From Phytohabitans kaempferiae (GTDB lineage: Bacteria > Actinomycetota > Actinomycetes > Mycobacteriales > Micromonosporaceae), in the NCBI RefSeq assembly GCF_042433955.1, contig NZ_JBHLUH010000046.1, positions 7,263-71,262 of the forward strand: a DNA stretch of 64,000 nucleotides. The letters run 5' to 3'. The stretch's first letter is position 1, and each line of letters begins with the position of its first letter. A program made the position numbers and the translations under genes. Of this stretch, positions 8,181 through 17,078 are shown piece by piece. The notes beneath the pieces are model-generated. The model saw only the letters and a program-made list of their open reading frames with translations, had not been told where the DNA came from and made no database searches.

Positions 8181-11100
8181 GGATCATCCCCGCGTGCGCG
8201 GGGAGCACGCCAACACCGTGCTCACGATCACGCAGAAGCTGGGACCATCCCCGCGTGCGCGGGGAGCACTGGCGCGCCAAGGGCCACGCCCGCGGCCCAT
8301 GGGACCATCCCCGCGTGCGCGGGGAGCACCCGAAGCCGAGTTGTCCAATGTGTATCGCGGCAGGACCATCCCTGCGTGCGCGGGGAGCACTCGACCGGTG
8401 TGCCGGAAAAGAGGGCGAGGTACGGACCATCCCCGCGTGCGCGGGGAGCACTGAGACCCGTTGATCCGGCCGACTGTCCATTCGGGACCATCCCCGCGTG
8501 CGCGGGGAGCACGCCAGGAGCTGACCAATCCCGGATACGGACAGGGGACCATCCCCGCGTGCGCGGGGAGCACACGTACTCGCCCGGCACCACGAAGCCG
8601 GCACCGGGACCATCCCCGCGTGCGCGGGGAGCACGTCGAGGCGGGCCTGGGTGCGCTCGTCGGCCGGGGACCATCCCCGCGTGCGCGGGGAGCACGCTTG
8701 CCGCGCTGGAACGCCTCCACCGTCTCGGGGACCATCCCCGCGTGCGCGGGGAGCACTGCAGGGTCGCTGCCTGCTCGGCCATCGTCGTGGGACCATCCCC
8801 GCGTGCGCGGGGAGCACGGCGGTGCCCACCGTCGTCCACGACACCCCGTCGGACCATCCCCGCGTGCGCGGGGAGCACACATCTCGACGCTCGCCGGCCT
8901 CACGGTGGAAGGGACCATCCCCGCGTGCGCGGGGAGCACTTCTACAACGCGGCCGTCGCGAACGGGGACCTGGGACCATCCCCGCGTGCGCGGGGAGCAC
9001 TCTCCTTCAACGCGGCCAGCAGCATGAGCCGGAGGACCATCCCCGCGTGCGCGGGGAGCACATCCTCTCGCGTTCTTCGATCTCACGGTCTTTCGGACCA
9101 TCCCCGCGTGCGCGGGGAGCACCTTGCACTGGCCGAGGAGGACGGCACGATGGAGGGACCATCCCCGCGTGCGCGGGGAGCACGCCCTCGGACGCGTCGA
9201 GCACGGCCGGGCGCGTGGGACCATCCCCGCGTGCGCGGGGAGCACAGCCTGGCCCGGCAGATCGGTGGCCGTGTGGCCGGACCATCCCCGCGTGCGCGGG
9301 GAGCACGCCACCTACCCCGCCGTGGACTGGCAGCAGCTCGGACCATCCCCGCGTGCGCGGGGAGCACCCTACGATCCACTCCACGCGCGTCGGACCAGTG
9401 GGACCATCCCCGCGTGCGCGGGGAGCACGGCGCGGTGCTCTGGGTGGCGCTGCTGGTCGTGGGGACCATCCCCGCGTGCGCGGGGAGCACGGGTTCCCCG
9501 GCCCGGCGGACCACTCGCGCACGGGACCATCCCCGCGTGCGCGGGGAGCACGGGACACCTACGGAGCGGGCATCCAAAAGCGCAGGACCATCCCCGCGTG
9601 CGCGGGGAGCACCTCGCCACCCTCGTCGGCGCCGCCCTCCTCGGCGGACCATCCCCGCGTGCGCGGGGAGCACGACCTGTTCGACGCGCTCGGCCGCGGG
9701 CGAGCTGGACCATCCCCGCGTGCGCGGGGAGCACTTGAGCCGGATCTCCCAGTCCACATCGGACCCAGGACCATCCCCGCGTGCGCGGGGAGCACCTGCT
9801 CCCCAACCCTGTCGACCGGGGTAGCTGGGGACCATCCCCGCGTGCGCGGGGAGCACGGCAAGATGTCCGGCGACATCTACGCCAACAACGGACCATCCCC
9901 GCGTGCGCGGGGAGCACGGGCCGGGCTCGGTGCCGCCGTCGGCCCAGATCGGACCATCCCCGCGTGCGCGGGGAGCACAGCGGGCCTGTCGGTCCACGCA
10001 TGCGACCGCGAGGACCATCCCCGCGTGCGCGGGGAGCACTCGCGGCACCAACGGCCGGGGCGACGGTCGCCGCGGACCATCCCCGCGTGCGCGGGGAGCA
10101 CGCGGCGTCGTCGCGGCGCGTCCCGCGCGGCACGGGACCATCCCCGCGTGCGCGGGGAGCACCGGTCGGGTAGGTCTTGCGCATACCTCTCCTCCGGACC
10201 ATCCCCGCGTGCGCGGGGAGCACGTGGCTGGCGTACCGATCGGCGCGTTCTTCGTGGGACCATCCCCGCGTGCGCGGGGAGCACTCGAAGCCCTTGAGGA
10301 TCTCGTCCAGCGACTGGGGACCATCCCCGCGTGCGCGGGGAGCACCCGATGCCAAGGTGTGGGCGATTGCCACCACGGGGACCATCCCCGCGTGCGCGGG
10401 GAGCACCTGGTGCGTCTCTTCGCGGAGGAGGGCATTCCAGGACCATCCCCGCGTGCGCGGGGAGCACGCCTTCCGCGGCGATTCGGGCGTCGGCCACGGC
10501 GGACCATCCCCGCGTGCGCGGGGAGCACTCGAAGTCCACGCCGCCGATCCACATCGACAACGGACCATCCCCGCGTGCGCGGGGAGCACTCGAGCGCCGC
10601 CGTCCGCCCGAAAAACCCGTACGGACCATCCCCGCGTGCGCGGGGAGCACGCACAACGCCGCAGGCCAGGAAAGCGGTCCAGAGGACCATCCCCGCGTGC
10701 GCGGGGAGCACGTCCACTCTGGCCACGCGGGCACCGGGCCAGGGGGACCATCCCCGCGTGCGCGGGGAGCACGGCACCGACGCGGACGGCGTCCAGCCGG
10801 AGATGGGACCATCCCCGCGTGCGCGGGGAGCACGGCTGCGTCACCGCCCCGCCATCCGTAGGGTTGGGACCATCCCCGCGTGCGCGGGGAGCACGTGCAG
10901 GGCGAGCGCGTCGAGGTCGACGGACACGGACCATCCCCGCGTGCGCGGGGAGCACCCGCTGCTGCGGTGCTGGGACGTGCGGGCGAGCGGACCATCCCCG
11001 CGTGCGCGGGGAGCACAAGATCTGGCGCTCATCGACGCCGTGGATGAGCGGACCATCCCCGCGTGCGCGGGGAGCACAGGTCTCGGCGGTGGCCTGCATC

Positions 11101-11312
11101 TCGGTCTCCCTGGACCATCCCCGCGTGCGCGGGGAGCACCGTAACCACACGCGCCCTTGTGCGCCCTCCCCCGGACCATCCCCGCGTGCGCGGGGAGCAC
11201 TTGGCGCGGAGCTGGTCGAGGTGGGCGCGGACCGGACCATCCCCGCGTGCGCGGGGAGCACGGCCGCCCGGGGGTGATGCAGCGCCTGGGCAACGGACCA
11301 TCCCCGCGTGCG
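8181..11312 (-). CRISPR. CRISPR array, distal (older) segment: 51 full repeats plus the left part of an interrupted one
   Basis: A 28-bp repeat recurs every 61 bp (60-62), with 32-34-bp spacers. Repeat starts include 8181, 8242, 8302, 8363 and 8424, running to 11234. Each holds the palindromic core CCCCGCGTGCGCGGGG and ends GGGGAGCAC on the plus strand. The minus-strand reading (starting GTGCTCCCCGCG, ending GGGGATGGTCC) matches type I-E repeats. Polarity: the leftmost copy (8181-8208) is degenerate (GGATCAT for GGACCAT), as expected at the trailer end, and 8363 has a C-to-T change. The repeat starting at 11295 is cut after 11312 by an IS21 element. No cas genes are in the window. Confidence 0.97.
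11306..11312. repeat. Target-site duplication of the IS21 element, left copy
   Basis: GCGTGCG, identical to 13716-13722. It is the loop side of the CRISPR repeat. Removing the element and one copy restores a perfect repeat, which shows that a single transposition event split the array. Confidence 0.93.
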
Positions 11313-11451
11313 TGTCCGTGGCCATGGCAAAGTCTCCGGTAGTGGCCACGTGAATGTCCCCACCTCGCAGGGGATTTGTTGATCTTTGGGTCCTCCAGGG
11401 CTGGACTTGTCGTTGCGAGCGTCAAGTTCCCGGCCCTGAAGGACACCTCTA

Positions 11452-12848
11452 TTGAAGACTGCGAGGCAGGAGTTGGACATCATCAACGCGTACGAGGAGA
11501 CGGGTTCTCTTCGTGCGGCGGCTGCGTTGTGCGGCACGACCCACAAGACGGTCAAGCGTGTGTTGGATCGTCGGGCGGCGGGTCAGGAGCCGGGCCGCCG
11601 CAAGCCCCGGTCGGTGCCGGTCGGGCTGGCCGAGCCCTACCAGGATCTGATCTTTGACAAGGTGAAGAGCACCGACGGGCGGATCACGGCCAAGCGGCTG
11701 CTGCCGGTCGCGCGTGCGGCGGGGTATGCGGGGTCGGCGCGCACGTTCCGGCGGGCGGTCGCTGAGCAGAAACGCCGGTGGAAGCGGGTGCGACGGGTGT
11801 ATCGGCCGTGGGTGCCGCAGCCGGGTGAGCATTTGCTGATCGATTACGGGACCGTAACGTCCGGTCCGAACAAGGGATTGAAGCTGTTCTGCGCTGTGCT
11901 GGCCTGGTCGCGGTGGCGGTTCGTGCGGTTCACCCGCGAGGAGTCCTTGGAGACGACGTTGCGGTTGTTGGCCGAGTGCTTCGAGGCTGCCGGCGGGGTG
12001 CCGGCCGTGGTCCTCGCGGACCGGATGGGCTGCTTGAAAGGCGGCGTGGTCGCCAACGTGGTGGTGCCGACCGCGCAATACGTCAGGTTCGCCGCGCACT
12101 ACGGGTTCCGGCCCGACTTCTGCCAGGCCAAGGATCCCGAGTCCAAGGGTGCGGTCGAGGCCGTGGTGCGTATCAGCAAGTCGGATCTGGTGGTCCCGGC
12201 CGACGACTTCGGCGGTGACCTGAGCGTGGCTAACGCCGCGGCGGCCGCCTGGTGCGAGGAGGTCAACGCCTGCGTGCACGCCGAGACGCAGGCGGTGCCC
12301 GAGGCCAGGTTGGTTGAGGAACGGCCGGTGCTGCGGGTTTTGCCGTCTCTGCAGCTTTCGGTCCGGCGACCGGTGATGCGCAAGGTGGACAAGCTGTCGA
12401 CGGTGCGCATCGGGTCGGCCCGCTACTCGGTGCCCCATCGCCTGGTCGGCCAGCACGTCGAGGTCGTCACCGTCGAGGGCCGGCGCGCAAACCGCAACGC
12501 GCGGTGCGGCCGCGCACCCAGGTGGAGAAGGCGTTTGTGGCATTGGGGGAACCCGCGGAGGCGTTCCTACGCGCCGCCGCCGCGGCCGGCACCGCCCGGC
12601 TGGCCGCGCACCTGGCCGACATCGTCGCGCTCGAGGCCGCGCACGGCCGCGACCAGGTCGTCGCCGCCCTGGTCCGGGCGACGCAGTTCAAGCGGTTCAC
12701 CGCCGACGACCTGCGCGGCATCCTCGCCGCCGGCCCGGCCGCGCCTAAACCCACCGCCGCCGGAGCAACGCTTTCGGCGGCGCTGCCGCCGGTCCCGACC
12801 CGCGCCTTGGACGCCTACCGCGCCGACGCCCTACGGCAGGTGGCCTGA
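11452..12848 (+). pseudogene. istA: IS21 transposase IstA, internally deleted and frameshifted
   Basis: DDE transposase. The first frame (11452 to about 12483) encodes the N-terminal helix-turn-helix (SLRAAAALCGTTHKTVKRVL) and the rve core with LLIDYGTV, VVLADRMGCLKGG and DPESKGAVEAVVR, then LVGQHVEVVTVEGR. At about 12478-12490 homology continues only in another frame (PARKPQRAVRPRTQVEKAF), up to the stop at 12846-12848. The region normally joining these blocks, roughly 40 residues, is missing. This looks like a deletion that also shifted the frame. The stop overlaps the istB start (ATGA). Confidence 0.85.
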
Positions 12849-13648
12849 TGCCGCCCCGCACCCGCACCAGCACCCCGCCCGCCGCCGAAGCGGCGCCGCT
12901 GCCCGCGGATCTCGTCGATGGCCTGCGCCGGTTGAAGCTGGGCACGATCCGCCGCCAGGCCGGCGAGGTACTGGCCACCGCGAAAATCCAACGCTGGAGT
13001 CCCGAAGAGGTTCTGCGCACCCTCATCAACGCCGAGATCGCCGCCCGGGATGCCTCCAACCAGGCCAACCGGCTCAAGGCCGCCTCGTTCCCGGTCACCA
13101 AGACCCTCGACGAGTTCAAAGTCCAGGTCTCCTCGGTGCCGCAGCCAACGTTCGACTACCTGGCCGCGCTGCAGTGGATCGGCGCCGCGCACAACCTCTG
13201 CCTGGTCGGGCCCGCCGGCACGGGCAAAACACATCTGCTGATCGCGCTCGGGCACGCCGCGGTCGAGGCCGGCTACAAGGTGCGCTACCTGTCCGCCGCC
13301 GAGCTGGTCGAGCAGCTCTACCGCGGGCTGGCCGACAACTCCGTCGGCCGGATCATCGACACCCTGCTACGCAACGAACTGATCATCGTGGACGAGATCG
13401 GCTTCGCGCCCCTGGACGACACCGGCACCCAACTGCTGTTCCGGTTCGTCGCCGCCGCCTACGAACGCCGCGCCCTGGGCATAGCCTCACACTGGCCGTT
13501 CGAGCAGTGGGGCCGATTCCTGCCCGAACACGTCACCGCGACCAGCCTGCTCGACCGGCTGCTACACCACGCCACCGTCATCGTCACCGAAGGCGAATCG
13601 TTCCGCATGCGGGAGGCCCGCAACCGCACCACCAGGAGCCGACCATGA
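12848..13648 (+). CDS. istB: IS21 transposition helper ATPase IstB
   Basis: 266-residue AAA+ ATPase that assists IstA in target capture. The N-terminal IstB region (DLVDGLRRLKLGTIRRQA, then RWSPEEVLRTLINAEIAARD) leads to Walker A GPAGTGKTH, Walker B LIIVDEIGFAPL, and the sensor region HWPFEQWGRFLPEHVTATSLLDRLLHHA. Full length and intact. ATG 12848 overlaps the last codon of istA, the usual coupling in this family. Confidence 0.92.
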   Translation: MPPRTRTSTPPAAEAAPLPADLVDGLRRLKLGTIRRQAGEVLATAKIQRWSPEEVLRTLINAEIAARDASNQANRLKAASFPVTKTLDEFKVQVSSVPQPTFDYLAALQWIGAAHNLCLVGPAGTGKTHLLIALGHAAVEAGYKVRYLSAAELVEQLYRGLADNSVGRIIDTLLRNELIIVDEIGFAPLDDTGTQLLFRFVAAAYERRALGIASHWPFEQWGRFLPEHVTATSLLDRLLHHATVIVTEGESFRMREARNRTTRSRP

Positions 13649-13715
13649 CCTGACACGGCCACAGGTGGGGACATTCAGACGGCCACCAGTGGATACATCA
13701 GCTTGGCCGTTGACA

Positions 13716-13722
13716 GCGTGCG
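13716..13722. repeat. Target-site duplication of the IS21 element, right copy
   Basis: GCGTGCG, followed directly by the remaining CGGGGAGCAC of the interrupted CRISPR repeat (13723-13732). Confidence 0.93.
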
Positions 13723-15015
13723 CGGGGAGCACAACCACCAGTGAGCCGGCGTACCGACCGCCGTGGGACCATCCCCGCGTGCGCGGGGAGCACTAGCCGG
13801 CGGCGATCGCCGCGGCAATAAACGCCGGACCATCCCCGCGTGCGCGGGGAGCACGCGATGAGGGTCAGGATCAGCTCATTCACTCTTGGGACCATCCCCG
13901 CGTGCGCGGGGAGCACGAGCGGCTGAACGCCTACCTCACCGCGCGCCGCGGACCATCCCCGCGTGCGCGGGGAGCACGAGCCCCCCGGTCCGCAAGACGC
14001 TCGACACGGGGGACCATCCCCGCGTGCGCGGGGAGCACCACGAGCCGGGCGACTTCACCGTGCACGAGGCGGGACCATCCCCGCGTGCGCGGGGAGCACA
14101 GGGCTCGCCTCCGCCCCTTTGTGCGTCGCGCGGGACCATCCCCGCGTGCGCGGGGAGCACGATGCCCTTGGCGTAGAACTCGTGCACCGCAAACGGACCA
14201 TCCCCGCGTGCGCGGGGAGCACGGCGGGCTGGTCGGCGCTCACTGCGCGACCTCGGGACCATCCCCGCGTGCGCGGGGAGCACGTGATCGCGGCGAGCTT
14301 GGGGTTGGTCTCGCTGGGACCATCCCCGCGTGCGCGGGGAGCACATTCAGCACGATCCGCGCGCCCGTTCCGGCGTCGGACCATCCCCGCGTGCGCGGGG
14401 AGCACACGTCCGTCGTTGGCGCGACGGTCAACAGCAACGGACCATCCCCGCGTGCGCGGGGAGCACCTGCGCAGCGGCAGCGTCAACTGGGCGGGGTCGG
14501 GACCATCCCCGCGTGCGCGGGGAGCACATCGCCGAGCGGGGCTCTCAGGTCAAGGTTCTGGGACCATCCCCGCGTGCGCGGGGAGCACTACCCGCCGATC
14601 TGGAACATGATCGGAGCGCTGGGACCATCCCCGCGTGCGCGGGGAGCACGTGCATCTCGCCACGCCGAGCGTGCCCATCACCGGACCATCCCCGCGTGCG
14701 CGGGGAGCACGCGCACTCCGCCATGCTGGCCGCGGAAAACGGGGGACCATCCCCGCGTGCGCGGGGAGCACCATCCCGGATCGGGCGGGACGTCTACCTG
14801 CCACGGACCATCCCCGCGTGCGCGGGGAGCACTGTCCAGGCTGTACCCGACATAGATGTTGAGCGGGACCATCCCCGCGTGCGCGGGGAGCACTTGAAGG
14901 TGAGCCGGTCGAACGACCACGTATTGGGACCATCCCCGCGTGCGCGGGGAGCACGGTGTGGTAGCCGGGTACGCGGTCGCACCAGCCGGACCATCCCCGC
15001 GTGCGCGGGGAGCAC
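13716..15015 (-). CRISPR. CRISPR array, leader-proximal segment: right part of the split repeat plus 21 full repeats
   Basis: Same repeat as the distal segment, with full copies starting at 13766, 13827, 13889, 13950 and so on to 14988 (ending 15015). Together with 8181-11312 the original array had 73 repeats and 72 spacers: 21 spacers on the leader side of the IS and 51 on the far side. By eye the repeats in this half are uniform, as expected near the leader. The newest spacer is the one at 14955-14987. Confidence 0.97.
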
Positions 15016-15130
15016 ACTTATTGACCTGGGGTTTTGTGGGGCGCTCGGCAGATTTTCGTTCACTTCGTTGGCGGGCTCGTCTGATCTGACCGGCAGGAGT
15101 TTAGCGCCCAGCTCCTCGACAGGGCCGTGC
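15016..15130 (-). promoter_or_regulatory. Probable CRISPR leader
   Basis: Directly beyond the last intact repeat on the minus-strand upstream side. It is visibly more AT-rich than its surroundings. The minus-strand sequence next to the first repeat contains an A-run followed by CCCCAGGTC (rc of 15018-15037), a pattern I associate with actinobacterial type I-E leaders. It should contain the array promoter and the signals for adaptation. Its left boundary is exact and its right boundary is arbitrary. Confidence 0.65.
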
Positions 15131-15373
15131 TCATGGGTTGCGGTCGCCGTTGTCCAGAATCGCCGAGCTTTGACCTCTCGACCTTCTCGATGCCCGCTTC
15201 GGGTTTCAAAAGGCTCCATGACCGGCACACCCAGGGCCAGGTAGGTCAAGGTTGGATCGTGTCAAACGAGCCGGCACCGAGCCGAAGAAGGAACAGCACA
15301 AGACGCCCCCATCCAGTGCTGCCCGCGACTCGCATCTGGACCAAGACCGAACAACGGCCCGCCGTGGACACGT

Positions 15374-15507
15374 CTACAGTGGCCGGCAGATCTCGTACCA
15401 CTCAGGCTCATCACACTCCGATTCCTCGATCACCAGACGGCGCCGAGTCAACTCCTCCCAGTCAAGGCCGATGTGCCACACGCCTACAAGCACTGGCACA
15501 CCACACT
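15374..15507 (-). pseudogene. Short coding remnant beside the IS5 element
   Basis: The minus-strand translation has a plausible coding character: VPVLVGVWHIGLDWEELTRR, then an acidic end EESECDEPEWYEICRPL and a stop. Upstream it meets the IS5 terminus. Rejoining the flanks across the IS gives a stop codon a few residues upstream, so this was either a very short gene or already broken. The family is unknown. It lies where cas genes are often found, but it does not resemble any Cas protein I know. Confidence 0.25.
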
Positions 15508-15519
15508 GAACGAGGCTTA

Positions 15520-16596
15520 GAGCCGTTTGAATAACTGCGTTAGGCCCTTCGCGGAGCAAGATGTTGGTGGCGGGCTTGGAGGCGGGCCAGGCGTTTGGTC
15601 ATGACGATGACCATGGCCCACTGGACCATCGCGGCGTGGTGAGCGGGCAGTTTCTCGTAGTCGCGGACGGTGCGGCGGCAGCGGTTGATCCAGGCGAACG
15701 TGCGCTCTGCTACCCAGCGGCGGGGTAAGACCTGGAAGCCGACTTGTCCGGCGAGTTTGCGGACGATGTCGATGGTCAGGCCGAGGGTGGTTTTGCCCAG
15801 GTGACCAGGTGTCCGCTGTATCCGCCGTCGCACCACAGCTTGCGGATGCTGGGAAAGCAGGCCCGCACGGTCCATAGCAGCAGGCGGGCCGCGTCGCGGT
15901 CTTGCACGGAGGCGGCGGTGACCAGCACGACCAGCAGCAGGCCGGTGGTGTCCACCACGATGTGCCGCTTGCGGCCGTTGACGTTCTTGCCGGCGTCGTA
16001 GCCGCGGCTGGTGCGGGCGACGGTTTCGGCGGCGCGCACGCTCTGGGAATCGGCTGCCGCCGCTGTCGGGTCGGCGGTTCGGCCCTCGGCCAGGCGCAGT
16101 CGGGTGCGTAGCCCGTCGTGCATGCGGGTCAGGGTGCCGTCACGGCTCCACTTGCGGAAGTAGTAGTAGACGGTGTGCCAGGGTGGGAAGTCCGCCGGCA
16201 GCGCCGGCCACTGGCAGCCGGTGCGGTCCACGTACCGGATCGCGTCCACGATGTCGCGGCGCGGGTAGCAGACCGGGCGGCCGCCCTTGGTCGTGGTGCC
16301 GCCGACCGGGATGTACTCGGCCATGATCTGCCACTCGACGTCACTGGTGTCCGACGGATAGCGGCGCGGCCGTTCGGTAGGCAGATGATGGACAGCCGAC
16401 GCCGGCGCGGTGGATGCGCCGGCGCCCGCGACAAGGTAGAAATCCATGGCAGGGGTCGTTGGGGTGAGGCGTGGTTTGGTCGCCAGTTCTCGTACCTAAC
16501 GACCCCGCCCCACGTCAGCACGACACGCCGTCCCAACCCCGCCGACACAGACCGGCGTGCCCTGCCCTCCCACCGCGTCAGTTATTCAAACGGCTC
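15520..16596 (-). mobile_element. IS5-family insertion sequence
   Basis: 1077 bp with perfect 16-bp terminal inverted repeats, GAGCCGTTTGAATAAC (15520-15535) and its complement (16581-16596), flanked by a 3-bp TTA duplication (15517-15519 and 16597-16599). A 3-bp TNA target is typical of the IS1031-like branch of IS5. It inserted about 500 bp from the last CRISPR repeat, on the leader side. The clean ends suggest recent insertion. Confidence 0.93.
15540..16447 (-). CDS. IS5 transposase in two overlapping frames, -1 frameshift
   Basis: The first frame (from ATG 16447) encodes the N-terminal part: YPSDTSDVEWQIMAEYIP, CQWPALPADFPPWHTVYYYF, the first Asp region ADSQSVRAAETV and GYDAGKNVNGRKRHIVVDT, then LWCDGGYSGHLVTWAK. 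The second frame carries VGFQVLPRRWVAERTFAWIN with the catalytic Glu, and runs to the stop at 15540. The frames overlap at a GCA AAA CCA stretch (plus-strand TTTT at 15791-15794). A -1 slip on the A-run gives a seamless WAKTTLGL join matching one-frame family members. Programmed frameshifting is known in this family, so the element may be active. Confidence 0.85.
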
Positions 16597-16599
16597 TTA

Positions 16600-17078
16600 G
16601 CTCAACGGATCAAGGGCCTGCCGCCACCATCGGATCCACCCGATGGCCGGACCCGCCCCGTCACATCCGATAGAGATCAAGACACCCTCACAGGCCAGCA
16701 GCCAGACCAAGCTGCCGCCGGTCAACCGCGCGCAGGCGGTAGTGACCTGTGTCTCGTGCTGGGGTCTCGGAAGGCTCAGTCCACGGTCAAACGACGGTCA
16801 AATGATCTTCAGACTATCCACTGGGGCTTGAGGACTGACCAGACGACGTGCGGAAACAGTGTGGACCAAACGTGGCAGAATAGGAACCGCGTTTTCCCTG
16901 TTCAGGGGCAATCCGTGACTATCACGGCGGTTCGTTTCCGCGCCGCGCTGACAAGATCGTGAGCGCACTCTGCGCCTTCGTCACGCTACGTGACCACTTG
17001 GTGCGATGGCACGGGCACGCGGCACTAGCGCCCACTCTGCTGGTGGCTCCCGCAGTAGTAGACGTAGCGCAGGCATGT
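16600..17078. other. Intergenic stretch, nothing confident
   Basis: About 480 bp between the IS5 element and the convergent membrane/coiled-coil gene. The frames across it are short and without recognisable domains. I saw no strong hairpin or repeat. It may include the remains of whatever lay next to the CRISPR leader before the IS5 insertion. Confidence 0.4.

Larger units (their letters stand above)
11313..13715 (+). mobile_element. IS21-family insertion sequence inside a CRISPR repeat
   Basis: 2403 bp with istA/istB organisation. The termini start with TGTC and end with GACA. The first and last 53 bp align without gaps as an imperfect inverted repeat (about 38 of 53 positions by hand), ending in the perfectly shared TGAATGTCCCCACCT block. 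The 7-bp target duplication is in the 4-8-bp range of the family. Its genes run on the plus strand, opposite to CRISPR transcription. istA appears internally deleted (see that entry), so the copy is probably no longer autonomous. Confidence 0.95.

Noticed and set aside
11452..13653. A 733-codon reading frame covering istA and istB in one piece
   Set aside because: After about 12490 its translation is Arg/Pro-rich noise. Genuine IstA and IstB motifs lie in other frames there.
8181..15015. Very long open reading frames on both strands across the CRISPR array (up to about 730 codons) with repeats such as IPACAGST, DHPRVRGEH and GPSPRARGA
   Set aside because: They are by-products of a GC-rich 61-bp period (three units = 183 bp = 61 codons, so stop-free repeats stay stop-free). 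The translation is just the CRISPR repeat in three frames, a well-known annotation artefact.
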